Shown: positions 25,488 through 34,510 of the stretch, piece by piece | Layout of the letters: each line of letters starts with the position of its first letter | How positions within the stretch are numbered: position 1 is the stretch's first letter | Assembly: GCF_009720385.1 (NCBI RefSeq) | Contig: NZ_ML769308.1 | Coordinates: 1 to 64,000, forward strand | From: Catellatospora vulcania | GTDB lineage: Bacteria; Actinomycetota; Actinomycetes; Mycobacteriales; Micromonosporaceae | Direction of reading: 5' to 3' | Length of the DNA: 64,000 nt | Made by a program: the position numbers and the translations under genes | Notes under the pieces: generated by a model | Told to the model about the DNA's origin: nothing | The model's database searches: none | Seen by the model: the letters and a program-made list of their open reading frames with translations, nothing else

Positions 25488-28262
25488 TCAGCGCTTGGTG
25501 GGCGCCGCCCCCACCTTGTCGACCGCGACCAGCGTGATCAGGTCGTTGAGGTCCGTGCCGACGTACGCGACGTCGCCCGCCGCGTAGTAGCGGCAGATGC
25601 CGACGTCGAACACGGCCGGCTTGGTGCCGTGCTCGCAGGCGACCGCCCGGAATCCCGGGGCGACCTTCAGCGAGCTGATGTTGTCGTTGCCGGCCCCGCC
25701 GAGACCGCCCCGCGAGTCCTCGAAGATGCCCAGGCCCAGCGAGGACTTGCCGCCCTCGAAGTCCCGGTCGCCGTACGCGGTGACGTTCGCGCCCTTGACC
25801 GGGTCGCCGGAGACCAGCAGCAGCGAGATGCCGTCGTCGAGGTCCGTGCCGGTGAGCGTGTGCTCCCCGGCGGGGAAGGACCGGCAGCGCCCGAGCGCGG
25901 TCAGGCCCGCCCCGGTCTTGCCGTCGTTGGCGCAGGCGACGAGCCGGTAGCCCGGCTCCAGGCGCAGCGAGCTGATCGCGTTGTCGCCGACGCCGGACAG
26001 TTCGCCGCGGCTGCCCTCGTACACCCCGGCCTCGAAGCTCTGGCTCTTGCCCTTGCTCTTGGCCTCGGAGAACACGGTCAGCGGCGGTCCGACGATGCCG
26101 ACCAGCGAGATCTTGTCGTTGAGCGCGCCGACGGTGGCGTGCTCGCCGCTGCCGAGGATGCGGCAGACGCCGAGGTCGGCGCTGCCGGAGCGGTCCTTGT
26201 CGCAGGCGATCAGCCGGAATCCCGCGCCGATCTTGAGCGAGCTGATGGACGTGCTCTCGCCACCGGCGAGCTCACCCGCGACCGACTCGTGCATGCCCGC
26301 GCCCAGCGGCTGCGCGGCGCCCTTGAAGGCCGTCTCGCCGTAGCCGGTCACGCCCTTGCCCTCGACCGGGCCGCCGAAGACCGCCAGCGACGAGATCTTG
26401 TCGTTGAAGTCGCCGAGCGCGCCGTGCTCGCCGGGCCCGAAGTAGCGGCAGCTGCCCAGGTCGGGTGCGGTCGCCGGGCTGTCGCAGGCGACCACCCGGT
26501 AGCCGCCGGCCACCCGCAGCGAGCTGGCGGTGTTGTCCTTGACCGAGCCGAACGCGGCGGCGTCGAAGATCCCGGTGCCCAGGCCCTTGGACTCGCCCTT
26601 GAACCCGCTGTCGGAGTACAGCGTCACCGGCGAGCCGGTGTCCTTGCGCACGTAGCGCACCCGCAGCACCTTGGCGCCGGAGTCGGTGGCGTCGCCGCTC
26701 TTGGTGTAGAGCGTGGTGAAGTAGAGCCCGTCGGGTCCCGGGGCGAGGCCGGCGACGCTGGTCTTGCCGCTGCCGGTGTACTCGATCAGGGTCTTCGGGT
26801 CGTCGACCGAGCCGTCCTTGTTGAACGAGAACTCGACGATCTTCTTGCCGCGCCGCTGCGGGCCGCTGGCGTAGGTCGGGCCGCTCAGCGTGACGAAGCC
26901 GTTGCCGTACTTCTCCTGCGGGAAGCCGGCCGCGTGGTAGACGTTCGGCTCGGTGAACGCGATGTTGACCGGGCCCTGCGTCTCCTTCCAGTTGTAGAGG
27001 GCGTTCTTGGTCAGGCCGCTCGCGCCGCCGGTCCAGTGGTAGCGCCCGCCCTTGGTGATCCGGGCCAGCCGGTCGTTGACCGACGGGCCGTTCTCCACCG
27101 AGTAGTGCTGGCCGTCGGTCTGCCGCCACGCGCCCCCGAACGGGTTGCGCAGGCCGTACGCGTAGATGTAGTCCTTGGCCTGGAACTTGCCGGTGCCCTG
27201 GTAGAACGGGTTGTCACTCGGCGCGGTGCCGTCCAGGTTCATCCGCAGCACCTTGCCGCGGAACGAGTCCATGTCCTCGGCGGTGTCGGCGATGAAGCCG
27301 TCGCCCATGTGCACGTAGAGCTTGCCGTCCGGGCCGAGGCTCAGGTTCGAGATCTGGTGCGAGGTCGACTGCTCCTCGCCCGGCGCCTTGAAGATCGTGG
27401 TCTTGGTCGCGGCGGTCAGGCCGCCGTCCTCGCTGTGGAAGCGCACGACCTTCGGCAGCAGGTCGCCGTCGTCCTTGTACAGCATCGACACGAACAGGTC
27501 GCCGGTCTTCGGCTCGACCACGATGCCGGTCACGCCCATCTCGCCGGTGCCCGGGAACTGGGCGCTCGGGTCGAAGTCGAGCAGGTCGTCGGCGTACGTG
27601 TGCTTCTTGTAGTCGCCGGTCACCACGCGGATGCGGCCGTACAGCTCAGTGACGTAGAACAGCGGCTTCGTCGGATCGCCCGAGTAGTTCGGCACCATCG
27701 CGATGTTCACCGGCAGCGCCAGGTCGCCGGTGACCTCCTCGACCACGAAGCCGGGCTGGTGGATCTTCCAGTCGCCCGCGCCGGGCAGCGGCTTGCGCTC
27801 GACGTCGGTCTTGAACGGCCGCGCGGAGTAGGAGCTCCACGCGCCGCTCGTGTCGCGGTGCCGCACCCGCAGCGTGTAGGCCTTGTCCGCGATCAGGTCC
27901 TTGCGGCCGGTGAAGGAGTTCTCGAACACCCCGTCGCCCAGGTGCACGTGCACCCGGCCGGTGCCGCTGGCGCAGGAGTCGAACCAGACCCGCTCGCCGG
28001 AGCCGGGGCCGCCGCCCAGCCAGATCTCCCAGTCGGTGCACAGGTGGACGTCGCCGGCGTCGTTGTTCTGCATCGCCCGCGTCTCCATGTGCACGTCGGC
28101 GGCGCTGAGCAGTCTGTTGTCCTTCTCCGGCTCGGTGATGACCGGGGCCGTGGGGGCCGCGGCGCGGGCGGCGACCGGGGCCGGCGCGGCCGCGGTGCCG
28201 AACATCAGGACAGCGGACAGCAGTGAAGTGCCGAGCGCGCCTGCTCTCAATCCGTTATTCAT
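25488..28262 (-). CDS. Exported PQQ-type sugar dehydrogenase with four beta/gamma-crystallin-like repeats
   Basis: A 924-residue exported protein. A signal peptide (about 1-35) is followed by a beta-sandwich module (about 41-160) with LCTDWEIW and YTLRVRHRDTSGAWSSY, then a six-bladed soluble aldose dehydrogenase-type propeller (about 165-540) with HQISNLSLGPDGKLYV and AYGLRNPFGGAW. The rest (546-924) is four tandem units of 90-99 residues, each two Greek-key-like halves: VTLYSDSGFKGESKGLG, then a DNTASSL-type calcium motif, a Cys pair, and NDKISSL. ATG 28262 follows AGGAGG by 10 bases. A paralogue with a different C-terminus is at 50256-52334. PQQ genes are not in the window. Confidence 0.85.
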   Translation of the reverse strand: MNNGLRAGALGTSLLSAVLMFGTAAAPAPVAARAAAPTAPVITEPEKDNRLLSAADVHMETRAMQNNDAGDVHLCTDWEIWLGGGPGSGERVWFDSCASGTGRVHVHLGDGVFENSFTGRKDLIADKAYTLRVRHRDTSGAWSSYSARPFKTDVERKPLPGAGDWKIHQPGFVVEEVTGDLALPVNIAMVPNYSGDPTKPLFYVTELYGRIRVVTGDYKKHTYADDLLDFDPSAQFPGTGEMGVTGIVVEPKTGDLFVSMLYKDDGDLLPKVVRFHSEDGGLTAATKTTIFKAPGEEQSTSHQISNLSLGPDGKLYVHMGDGFIADTAEDMDSFRGKVLRMNLDGTAPSDNPFYQGTGKFQAKDYIYAYGLRNPFGGAWRQTDGQHYSVENGPSVNDRLARITKGGRYHWTGGASGLTKNALYNWKETQGPVNIAFTEPNVYHAAGFPQEKYGNGFVTLSGPTYASGPQRRGKKIVEFSFNKDGSVDDPKTLIEYTGSGKTSVAGLAPGPDGLYFTTLYTKSGDATDSGAKVLRVRYVRKDTGSPVTLYSDSGFKGESKGLGTGIFDAAAFGSVKDNTASSLRVAGGYRVVACDSPATAPDLGSCRYFGPGEHGALGDFNDKISSLAVFGGPVEGKGVTGYGETAFKGAAQPLGAGMHESVAGELAGGESTSISSLKIGAGFRLIACDKDRSGSADLGVCRILGSGEHATVGALNDKISLVGIVGPPLTVFSEAKSKGKSQSFEAGVYEGSRGELSGVGDNAISSLRLEPGYRLVACANDGKTGAGLTALGRCRSFPAGEHTLTGTDLDDGISLLLVSGDPVKGANVTAYGDRDFEGGKSSLGLGIFEDSRGGLGGAGNDNISSLKVAPGFRAVACEHGTKPAVFDVGICRYYAAGDVAYVGTDLNDLITLVAVDKVGAAPTKR

Positions 28263-28472
28263 GCTGGATATGCCTCCTGAAATGTCAACAAATGCGACAA
28301 ACCAGGTCAGGCTACCTATAGCGCAGAGTGGTAGAAAGCGCACGCGCCGTGCGGAAGGTGTCTCGCACGTTCAGCGGTCAACCGGTGCGCGCCGCGCGTG
28401 CGGGGAGGAGTGCCCGCGCGCCGCGCCCGGCCGCCAGGGGCGCGAGAGATCCGCGACGCTCTGGACGTGCGA

Positions 28473-28505
28473 TGGGACCAGCAGGGGTGCGTCCCGCTGG
28501 TCCCA
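28473..28505 (-). terminator. Hairpin terminator of the sigma/anti-sigma operon
   Basis: A perfect 10-bp stem (28473-28482 with 28496-28505) and 13-base loop lies about 45 bases downstream of the anti-sigma gene stop. Confidence 0.6.
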
Positions 28506-28548
28506 CTGGGATAGCGCCGGGCGTGGAGGGTATGTCACACAGCTGCCG

Positions 28549-29238
28549 TCAGCTGTCCTTCGTCTTCTTCGCCGTCGGCGCGGGATGTGCCTTGCTCGGC
28601 TTCGGCGAGGGCCCGTTGCCGGGATTGGCGCTGGGCCGGTTGTTGCTCGGCTCGACCAGCGCGGTGCAGTAGCCGGTCAGATCCTGCCCGGCCGCCGCGG
28701 CGACCAGGGCGGCGTACGTCGGGCTGTCCGTCGCCTTCGGCTTGTCCTTGTCCGCGGTGGCCAGGAACGACCGGCACAGGCCGTGCAGATTCGCGACCAC
28801 CTCGGCCGACGTGGAGGGCAGCGGCGTGGGCGAGCCGCTCGGCGACGGCAGGGCGCTGCCGCCCGGGGTGCCGTCCGGCCCGGAGTCCGACGGCGACGCC
28901 GGAGACTGCGGGCCGATCGGGAACGGGTTGGGCAGCACGCCCGAGTGGGCCGCGAACGCGACACCCCCGACCGTGAGCGCGGCGGCGATCGCCCCCACCT
29001 TCAGCGCGAGGGCCCGGCGCAGCGTGCGGCGCCTGCGCGCCACCGGCTGCGGATATGCGGCACGGAAGGCGGCCATCACCGCGGCGGCCCCGGCGACCTC
29101 GTCGGGCCGTCCGGGCGCGGCGGCACGCGCCAGCAGGTCGCCGACCGGTCCCTGGTCGGCGACCTGGGTACGGGCGCCGTCGAGCAGCCGCTCGCTCGTG
29201 CCGGGGTCGAACCCGCCGGTCGTGAAAAACTCGCTCAT
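28549..29238 (-). CDS. Putative membrane anti-sigma factor with Pro/Ser-rich outer domain
   Basis: A 229-residue single-pass protein. A cytoplasmic helical part (about 1-70, including PDEVAGAAAVMAAFRAAYP) precedes a basic RRRRTLRRA stretch, one transmembrane helix (about 76-95) and an outer region of Pro/Ser linker, a small helical piece with two Cys (LHGLCRSFL, LTGYCTALV), and a Lys-rich tail. It has no zinc motif. The start overlaps the sigma factor stop (ATGA), the arrangement of ECF sigma/anti-sigma pairs; the role is inferred from this. Confidence 0.65.
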   Translation of the reverse strand: MSEFFTTGGFDPGTSERLLDGARTQVADQGPVGDLLARAAAPGRPDEVAGAAAVMAAFRAAYPQPVARRRRTLRRALALKVGAIAAALTVGGVAFAAHSGVLPNPFPIGPQSPASPSDSGPDGTPGGSALPSPSGSPTPLPSTSAEVVANLHGLCRSFLATADKDKPKATDSPTYAALVAAAAGQDLTGYCTALVEPSNNRPSANPGNGPSPKPSKAHPAPTAKKTKDS

Positions 29239-29849
29239 GTCACCTCGTTGAGCGTCGGGTCCGCGCCGGGTGTCACTGTTTCGCCATCGTGACGTGCGCC
29301 ACCCAGCACCTCGGCCAGCCGCCGCAGCCCCCGGTGCGCGGCCATGCGCACCGCGCCCGGCCGCTTGCCGAGCACGTCGGCGGCGGACTGCGCGTCCAGG
29401 CCCATCACCGCCCGCAGCAGCACCGCCTCGGCCTGGTCGGCGGGCAGCGAGGCGATGAGCGAGAGCGCGCCGTCGGTCGTCATCAGCTGCTCGGCGGAGG
29501 CCGCGGTGTCGTCGGCGGCGGGCAGGTCCGCCATCGCCTCGACGGGAAACGGCACCGACGGGCGGCGCTGATGGTGGCGCAGGTGGTCCATGGCCCGGTG
29601 CCGGCCCACGGTCGCCGCCCAGCGCCGGAAACCGCCCTCGTCGCCACGGAACGTATGCAGGTCACGCACGATCTGCAGCCAGGTCTCGGAGGCGACGTCC
29701 TCGGCGTCCGCGCCGACGAGCATCCGTAAGTAACGCAGCAAACCGGGCTGAACCGCCAGGTAGAGGCTGTTGAACGCCGCCTCGTCGCCGTGCCGCGCCG
29801 CATCCACCGCCGCCGTCAGGTCGGCGGCACGGGGTCGCAGCTCGGTCAC
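29235..29849 (-). CDS. ECF RNA polymerase sigma factor
   Basis: A 204-residue ECF sigma factor. Region 2 covers about residues 12-80 (DEAAFNSLYLAVQPGLLRYLRMLVGADAEDVASETW, then WAATVGRHRAMDHLRHHQRR), and region 4 about 120-180 (LIASLPADQAEAVLLRAVMGLDAQSAADVLGKRPGAVRMAAHRGLRRL). GTG 29849 is chosen because GGGGAG lies 6 bases before it; the frame is open 96 bases further. It is translationally coupled to the membrane gene downstream and divergent from a membrane protein/polysaccharide synthase unit that it may control. Confidence 0.9.
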   Translation of the reverse strand: MTELRPRAADLTAAVDAARHGDEAAFNSLYLAVQPGLLRYLRMLVGADAEDVASETWLQIVRDLHTFRGDEGGFRRWAATVGRHRAMDHLRHHQRRPSVPFPVEAMADLPAADDTAASAEQLMTTDGALSLIASLPADQAEAVLLRAVMGLDAQSAADVLGKRPGAVRMAAHRGLRRLAEVLGGARHDGETVTPGADPTLNEVT

Positions 29850-30049
29850 CGGCAGCTCCCCTCGCGCGTCTCTGAGCGCTTGATTGTGCACACATCCCAC
29901 CCCCGAGTGCGAACCGGCCACCCCCCATCCGGAGACGCGCGTCACCCGGTGTGACGTTCGGCGGGCATCCGGCGCTCTACCGGTGGCGCGTGTCGTGCGC
30001 GGTGGCAGGCCTCCGTGAGGGGGCGAGGGCTAGGTCAGGGCAGCAGGGG

Positions 30050-30433
30050 ATGAGCAGAAGAAAAGGCGCGAACCGGCCGGTGTTCGTGGACCGCACGGGC
30101 CGCAGGCGGCGCCTGTTCACCGTGCTCGCCGCCGGTGGCGGGGTGGCGCTCACGCTGATGCTGGGCATCGTGGTGGCGGGCTTCCTCGGGGTGGAGGGGG
30201 CGGGCCTGCCCGGCCTGCCCCAGTTGCTGCCCGACCGTCCCGTGGCCGAGGAGTCGGCCGACCCGGAGCCGGCCACCTCGACGCCGGAGCCGCAGCCGCA
30301 GCCGGCCACGGCGCCCTCCGCGTCGCCGACGAAGACCACCGGCAAACCGAGTGCCGTGCCCACCTCCTCGTCGTCCACCCGCGGCAACCGGCCCACCGAC
30401 CGGCCGCACCCGGCCCCGTCGAAGAAGAAGTGA
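30050..30433 (+). CDS. Small membrane protein upstream of the polysaccharide synthase
   Basis: A 127-residue protein of unknown function: basic N-terminus (MSRRKGANRP...RTGRRRR), one transmembrane helix (about 24-46), and a Pro/Thr/Ser-rich outer tail ending in KKK. Its stop overlaps the start of the deacetylase/glycosyltransferase gene (GTGA), so the two are translationally coupled. It could be an accessory subunit of the polysaccharide machine. ATG 30050 has AGGG about 9 bases upstream. Confidence 0.65.
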   Translation: MSRRKGANRPVFVDRTGRRRRLFTVLAAGGGVALTLMLGIVVAGFLGVEGAGLPGLPQLLPDRPVAEESADPEPATSTPEPQPQPATAPSASPTKTTGKPSAVPTSSSSTRGNRPTDRPHPAPSKKK

Positions 30434-32568
30434 CGATGGCGCGACACACGAGGCGCAGCGTGCCCAAGCGCCGCGAACCCAAGGCGCACTGGCTGCTGCT
30501 GGCGCTGTCCCTGGCGCTCGCCCTGGCCGGGCTGTCCCTCAACGGCTACGTCGAGCACATCGGCGCGGAGGGCAGCGGCCCGCACCCGGTCGCCGACGAG
30601 CGTCCCGCCCCCGACGAGGTGGTCGAGGGCGGCCCGGTGCAGCGGCTCGCCGCCGACGGCACGGTCACCACGCGCGCGATGCCCGCCAAGACGATCGCGC
30701 TGACCTTCGACGACGGCCCCGACCCGCGCTGGACGCCCGCGATCCTCGACGTGCTGCGCCGCCACGACGCGGCCGGCACCTTCTTCACCGTCGGCGCGCA
30801 GGTCAACCAGCATCCCGACATCGCGCGGCAGATCGTCGACAGCGGCAGCGAGGTCGCCGCGCACACGTTCACCCACCTCGACCTGACCGCCGCGCCCGGC
30901 TGGCAGCGCACCGCCGAGACGACGCTGACCGGCAACGCCATCGCCGCCGCGACCGGCCTGCGTCCGACCCTGCTGCGCCCGCCCTACTCGGCGACCCCGG
31001 ACGCGGTGACCGTGCCCGCATACGAGGCGATGCGGCAGGCTGCCGACGAGGGCTACCTCACCGTGCTGGCCGACCTCGACACCAAGGACTGGAGCCGGCC
31101 CGGCGTCGACGCCATCGTCACCGCCGCCACGCCCGAGGCGGGCACGGGCGCGATCGTGATGATGCACGACGCCGGCGGCGACCGCTCGCAGACCGTCGCC
31201 GCCCTGGAGATCCTCATCCCGCGGCTGCAGGAGCAGGGCTACCGCTTCACCACCGTGTCGCAGGCCATGGAGCTGCCGGCGGCGCCCGCCGCGCCCGCCG
31301 GGCAGCGGGTGCGCGGACATGCCCTGCGGTTCGCGCAGCTCGGCGCGGGCTGGCTGGCCGGCGCGATGACCTGGCTCATGCTCGCCGCCGTGGTGCTCGC
31401 CATGCTGCGCCTGATCGTGCAGGTGTGGTGCGCGCGGGTGCACGTGCGCCGGATGCGCAAGCTGTCCGGCAAGCGCAAGCGGTACGTCGGCGCGGTGTCG
31501 GTGATCGTGCCCGCCTACAACGAGTCGGCCAACATCGAGGCGACAGTCCGCTCGCTGATCGGCAGCGACTACCCGGACGTCGAGGTCATCGTCGTCGACG
31601 ACGGCTCCACCGACGGCACCGCCGAGCTGGTCCGCCGCCTGCGCCTGCCGAACGTGTACGTGGTGGAGCAGGAGAACGCCGGCAAGCCGACCGCGCTGAA
31701 CACGGGCGTCATGTTCGCCCGCGGCGACATCCTGGTGATGGTCGACGGGGACACCGTCTTCGAACCCGACGCGATCGGCGAGCTGGTGCAGCCCCTGGCC
31801 GACCCCGAGGTCGGCGCGGTGTCCGGCAACACCAAGGTGGCCAACCGCGGTGGGCTGCTCGGCCGCTGGCAGCACCTGGAGTACGTGATCGGCTTCAACC
31901 TGGACCGCCGGATGTTCGACGTCCTGCAGTGCATGCCGACCGTGCCCGGCGCGATCGGCGCGTTCCGCCGCGAGACGATCGTCGACGTCGGCGGCGTGTC
32001 CACGCAGACCCTGGCCGAGGACACCGACTTCACCATGGCGATCATCCGGGCCGGGTGGCGCGTGGTGTACACGCCCGACGCGATCGCCTGGACCGAAGCC
32101 CCGGCCTCGCTGCGCCAGCTGTGGCGGCAGCGCTACCGGTGGTGCTACGGCACCATGCAGGCGATGTGGAAGCACCGCCGGGCGCTGGCCGAGGGCGGGG
32201 CGTCGGGACGGCTGGGCCGCCGCGGCCTGTCCTACCTGACGCTGTTCCAGGTGCTGCTGCCGCTGTCCGCGCCGATGGTCGACGTCTACGGCGTGTACGG
32301 CGCGATCTTCCTGCCGCCGACACAGGTGGCGGCGGTGTGGCTCGGCTTCACCGCAGTCCAGGTGCTGACCGCGGCGTACGCCCTCAAGCTCGACGGGGAA
32401 CGTTACGGCCCGCTGTGGAGCCTGCCCCTGCAGCAGATCGTGTACCGGCAGCTGATGTACCTCGTGGTGATCCAGTCCACGGTCATGGCGCTGGTCGGCG
32501 ACCGCCTGCGCTGGCACCGGATGGCCCGCACCGGCGCTGCCACCGCCCACGCCCGCACCAGCGCCTGA
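30430..32568 (+). CDS. Bifunctional polysaccharide deacetylase / family 2 glycosyltransferase
   Basis: A 712-residue membrane protein. After a first transmembrane helix (about 20-38) comes an outer NodB deacetylase domain (about 78-275) with TFDDGPDPRW, the metal motif HTFTHLDL, RPPYSA and MMHDAGGDRSQT. Another helix (about 308-335) leads into a cytoplasmic GT2 domain (about 355-600): VIVPAYNESANIEAT, VDDGSTDGT, DGD, EDTDFTMAI and QRYRW, the set of a processive synthase like hyaluronan/poly-GlcNAc synthases. Four more helices end the protein. It likely makes and deacetylates an N-acetylhexosamine polymer. ATG 30436 is an alternative start. Confidence 0.9.
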   Translation: MTMARHTRRSVPKRREPKAHWLLLALSLALALAGLSLNGYVEHIGAEGSGPHPVADERPAPDEVVEGGPVQRLAADGTVTTRAMPAKTIALTFDDGPDPRWTPAILDVLRRHDAAGTFFTVGAQVNQHPDIARQIVDSGSEVAAHTFTHLDLTAAPGWQRTAETTLTGNAIAAATGLRPTLLRPPYSATPDAVTVPAYEAMRQAADEGYLTVLADLDTKDWSRPGVDAIVTAATPEAGTGAIVMMHDAGGDRSQTVAALEILIPRLQEQGYRFTTVSQAMELPAAPAAPAGQRVRGHALRFAQLGAGWLAGAMTWLMLAAVVLAMLRLIVQVWCARVHVRRMRKLSGKRKRYVGAVSVIVPAYNESANIEATVRSLIGSDYPDVEVIVVDDGSTDGTAELVRRLRLPNVYVVEQENAGKPTALNTGVMFARGDILVMVDGDTVFEPDAIGELVQPLADPEVGAVSGNTKVANRGGLLGRWQHLEYVIGFNLDRRMFDVLQCMPTVPGAIGAFRRETIVDVGGVSTQTLAEDTDFTMAIIRAGWRVVYTPDAIAWTEAPASLRQLWRQRYRWCYGTMQAMWKHRRALAEGGASGRLGRRGLSYLTLFQVLLPLSAPMVDVYGVYGAIFLPPTQVAAVWLGFTAVQVLTAAYALKLDGERYGPLWSLPLQQIVYRQLMYLVVIQSTVMALVGDRLRWHRMARTGAATAHARTSA

Positions 32569-32630
32569 CCTGAGTTCTGGGCCGCGGAGAAGCCGTGTCG
32601 ATGCCTGCGCTGCGGCAGAGCTGACTGGTA

Positions 32631-32669
32631 CCGGGTCCCGCCATCCCCCCAAGCGTTGCCGGGACCCGG
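32631..32669. terminator. Convergent terminator hairpin
   Basis: A perfect 10-bp stem (32631-32640 with 32660-32669) and 19-base loop lies between the convergent polysaccharide synthase and M43 protease genes. Confidence 0.6.
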
Positions 32670-32715
32670 AGAACAGGGGTGGGCCCGGCGCGAAGGCACC
32701 GGGCACACCCGGCCG

Positions 32716-33660
32716 TCACACGCGGTACGCGTTCCAGGCGTCGAGCATGCGGGTCGCCTGGCCCGCGGTGAACTGGTACATGCAGGCGTCGTCGGTGTAG
32801 TCCATGAAGTTGTGGATCGGGTCCAGGCCCGGCTTGCTCTTGCAGGTGTCCAGGTTGGTCGGGCACCCGAAGGCGGCGGCCTTCTCCGCCGGGGTGTCGG
32901 CGACCTGGTCGCCCTGGCCGTTACAGCCGCCCTGGAAGGTGTGGTACAGGTTCAGCCAGTGGCCGATCTCGTGGGTGGCGGTGTCGCCCAGGTTGTACGG
33001 GCTGGCGTTGCCGCCCGGCAGCGACTCGGCAAGGATCACCGCACCGTCGTACGAGGTGATGTTCGACTGGGGGAACGTGGCCCAGCCGAGCAGGTCCTGG
33101 CTGAGCAGGCCGGTGTAGATGTTCAGGGTGCCGTCGCCGCCGACGCGCAGCGCCGCCTTCATCGCCTTCTCCGAGTTGGAGTTGTAGACGATCGGGTACC
33201 ACGCGGCGTTGGTGACCCGGTTGATCGACTGGAGCTGGAACGCGAACGCGGTCGCGGCTCCGCCGGTGCTGCCGGCGTACGCCTGGTTGAGCACGCTGAT
33301 CTGGTTGTTGATCATCGAGTCGGGGATGTTGCCGTTGGCGCGGGTGCCGTCCTCGGAGATCACGTGCACGACCACCGGGATGGTGACGGTGGCCGCCAGC
33401 GCGGACACGCCGGCACGGGCCTTGCCCTTGGCCTTGAGTGCGGCTTCGAGGGCCTTCTCGTTGGCGGCCACCTGCTCCGTGGTGAGCTCGTTCGGGTCTT
33501 GCTTGGCGGAGCCGCCCGGCTTGGCCTTCGCCGCCGCGGCCGGCTCCACGCACGCCGGCGCGGGCGCCGCGGCCACACCGACCGCCGCCCCTCCGGTGAG
33601 CGTGGACGCCGCGACCAGCGCGGTCAGCCCGAGTGTGCTGAGGGAGCGCCTCAGGTTCAT
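32716..33660 (-). CDS. Secreted M43-family zinc metalloprotease
   Basis: A 314-residue exported protease with a signal peptide (about 1-32) and an Ala/Lys-rich propeptide-like helix (about 40-85). The catalytic domain contains the extended metzincin motif HEIGHWLNLYH (about residue 228) and the Met-turn NFMDYTDDACM, as in pappalysin/cytophagalysin-type M43 proteases. Six Cys residues in the C-terminal half (GGCNGQGDQV, FGCPTNLDTCKS, DACM) fit disulfides. ATG 33660 follows AGGAGAGG at a normal distance. A 13-base palindrome (33784-33796) lies far upstream. Confidence 0.9.
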   Translation of the reverse strand: MNLRRSLSTLGLTALVAASTLTGGAAVGVAAAPAPACVEPAAAAKAKPGGSAKQDPNELTTEQVAANEKALEAALKAKGKARAGVSALAATVTIPVVVHVISEDGTRANGNIPDSMINNQISVLNQAYAGSTGGAATAFAFQLQSINRVTNAAWYPIVYNSNSEKAMKAALRVGGDGTLNIYTGLLSQDLLGWATFPQSNITSYDGAVILAESLPGGNASPYNLGDTATHEIGHWLNLYHTFQGGCNGQGDQVADTPAEKAAAFGCPTNLDTCKSKPGLDPIHNFMDYTDDACMYQFTAGQATRMLDAWNAYRV

Positions 33661-33825
33661 CGAATCACCTCTCCTGCCCCTGGCGCGGTGGGGTAGTCCG
33701 CGCCGTACCCATGCATGTGGGAGGGACGTTAGGGACGATCGATGGACATCGAAATCATGTGTACGGATGGTGTCGCTGTCACGTCCGTGTCACGGATACG
33801 CGGCGATGCTCCGATGTGGGCAGCG

Positions 33826-34407
33826 TCAGCCCTGCTCAGCTCGCTGTGCCGCGTCGACGGCGGCCTGTTCCACCCGCCCGCGGTAGGCCGACCACCAGGC
33901 CTCGTCCGAGGGTGGCAGATTGTCGTTGCCGGGCAGCAGCCCGGCCGTGCCGTCGACGAGTTCCCGCACGATGTCGGCGTGGCCGGCGTGCCGCTGCGTC
34001 TCGGCGAGGACGTGGACCAGGACGTGGTGCAACGTGACCGTCGCATCTCCCCACCACGGCACGCGGCCGACGGCGTCCAGCCCGAGGGCGTCGATGGTGG
34101 CGTCGGCGTGGGCGGTCGCGCGCCGGTACAGGTCGACGATCTCCTCGCGGGTCTCGTCCGCGGTGGCCCACATGTCGGAGTTGGTCTCCGCCGCCTCGCC
34201 GACGAACGGCAGGTCCTGCGCGAACGGCCGCCCGAACACGGTTCCGAAGTAGAGGATCTCGCAGGCCGCCGAGTGTTTCACCAGCCCGAGCAGGTTGGTG
34301 CCGGTCCGGGTCAGCGGCCGCCGGATGTCGTACTCGCTGAGCCCGTCGAGCTTCCACAGCAGCGCGTCGCGGCCGCCCCGCAGGTAATCGCGCAGATCTT
34401 CCTTCAT
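33826..34407 (-). CDS. DinB-family protein (DUF664)
   Basis: A 193-residue four-helix bundle of the DinB/DUF664 group. The three metal-binding positions are visible: LLGLVKHSAACE, VTLHHVLVHVLAETQRHAGHADIVRE (two His), the usual signature of this family, plus WWGDATV before it. DinB-fold proteins act as thiol-dependent or metal-dependent enzymes; the substrate is unknown. ATG 34407 is well inside the open frame and matches the family start. Confidence 0.88.
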   Translation of the reverse strand: MKEDLRDYLRGGRDALLWKLDGLSEYDIRRPLTRTGTNLLGLVKHSAACEILYFGTVFGRPFAQDLPFVGEAAETNSDMWATADETREEIVDLYRRATAHADATIDALGLDAVGRVPWWGDATVTLHHVLVHVLAETQRHAGHADIVRELVDGTAGLLPGNDNLPPSDEAWWSAYRGRVEQAAVDAAQRAEQG

Positions 34408-34510
34408 CGCGACACTATGCACCGGGCCGGGTTGCCGCGGTGTCCCGGCCGACGTGACGCGATCATGGATCCGCGCGTCGTGGTGCGGGTGGGTTGGCCC
34501 TGGCCTGGCT

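Noticed and set aside
25428-28226. 932-codon plus-strand open frame opposite the crystallin-repeat dehydrogenase
   Set aside because: It mirrors the repeat gene and shows no domain, signal or ribosome site. The opposite strand has clear catalytic and repeat motifs.
29977-32706. 909-codon minus-strand open frame opposite the polysaccharide synthase
   Set aside because: Antisense shadow; the plus strand carries intact NodB and GT2 motifs.
33784-33796. 13-base palindrome TCCGTGTCACGGA upstream of the M43 protease gene
   Set aside because: It is more than 120 bases from the start codon, with no linked promoter box; too short to call an operator.
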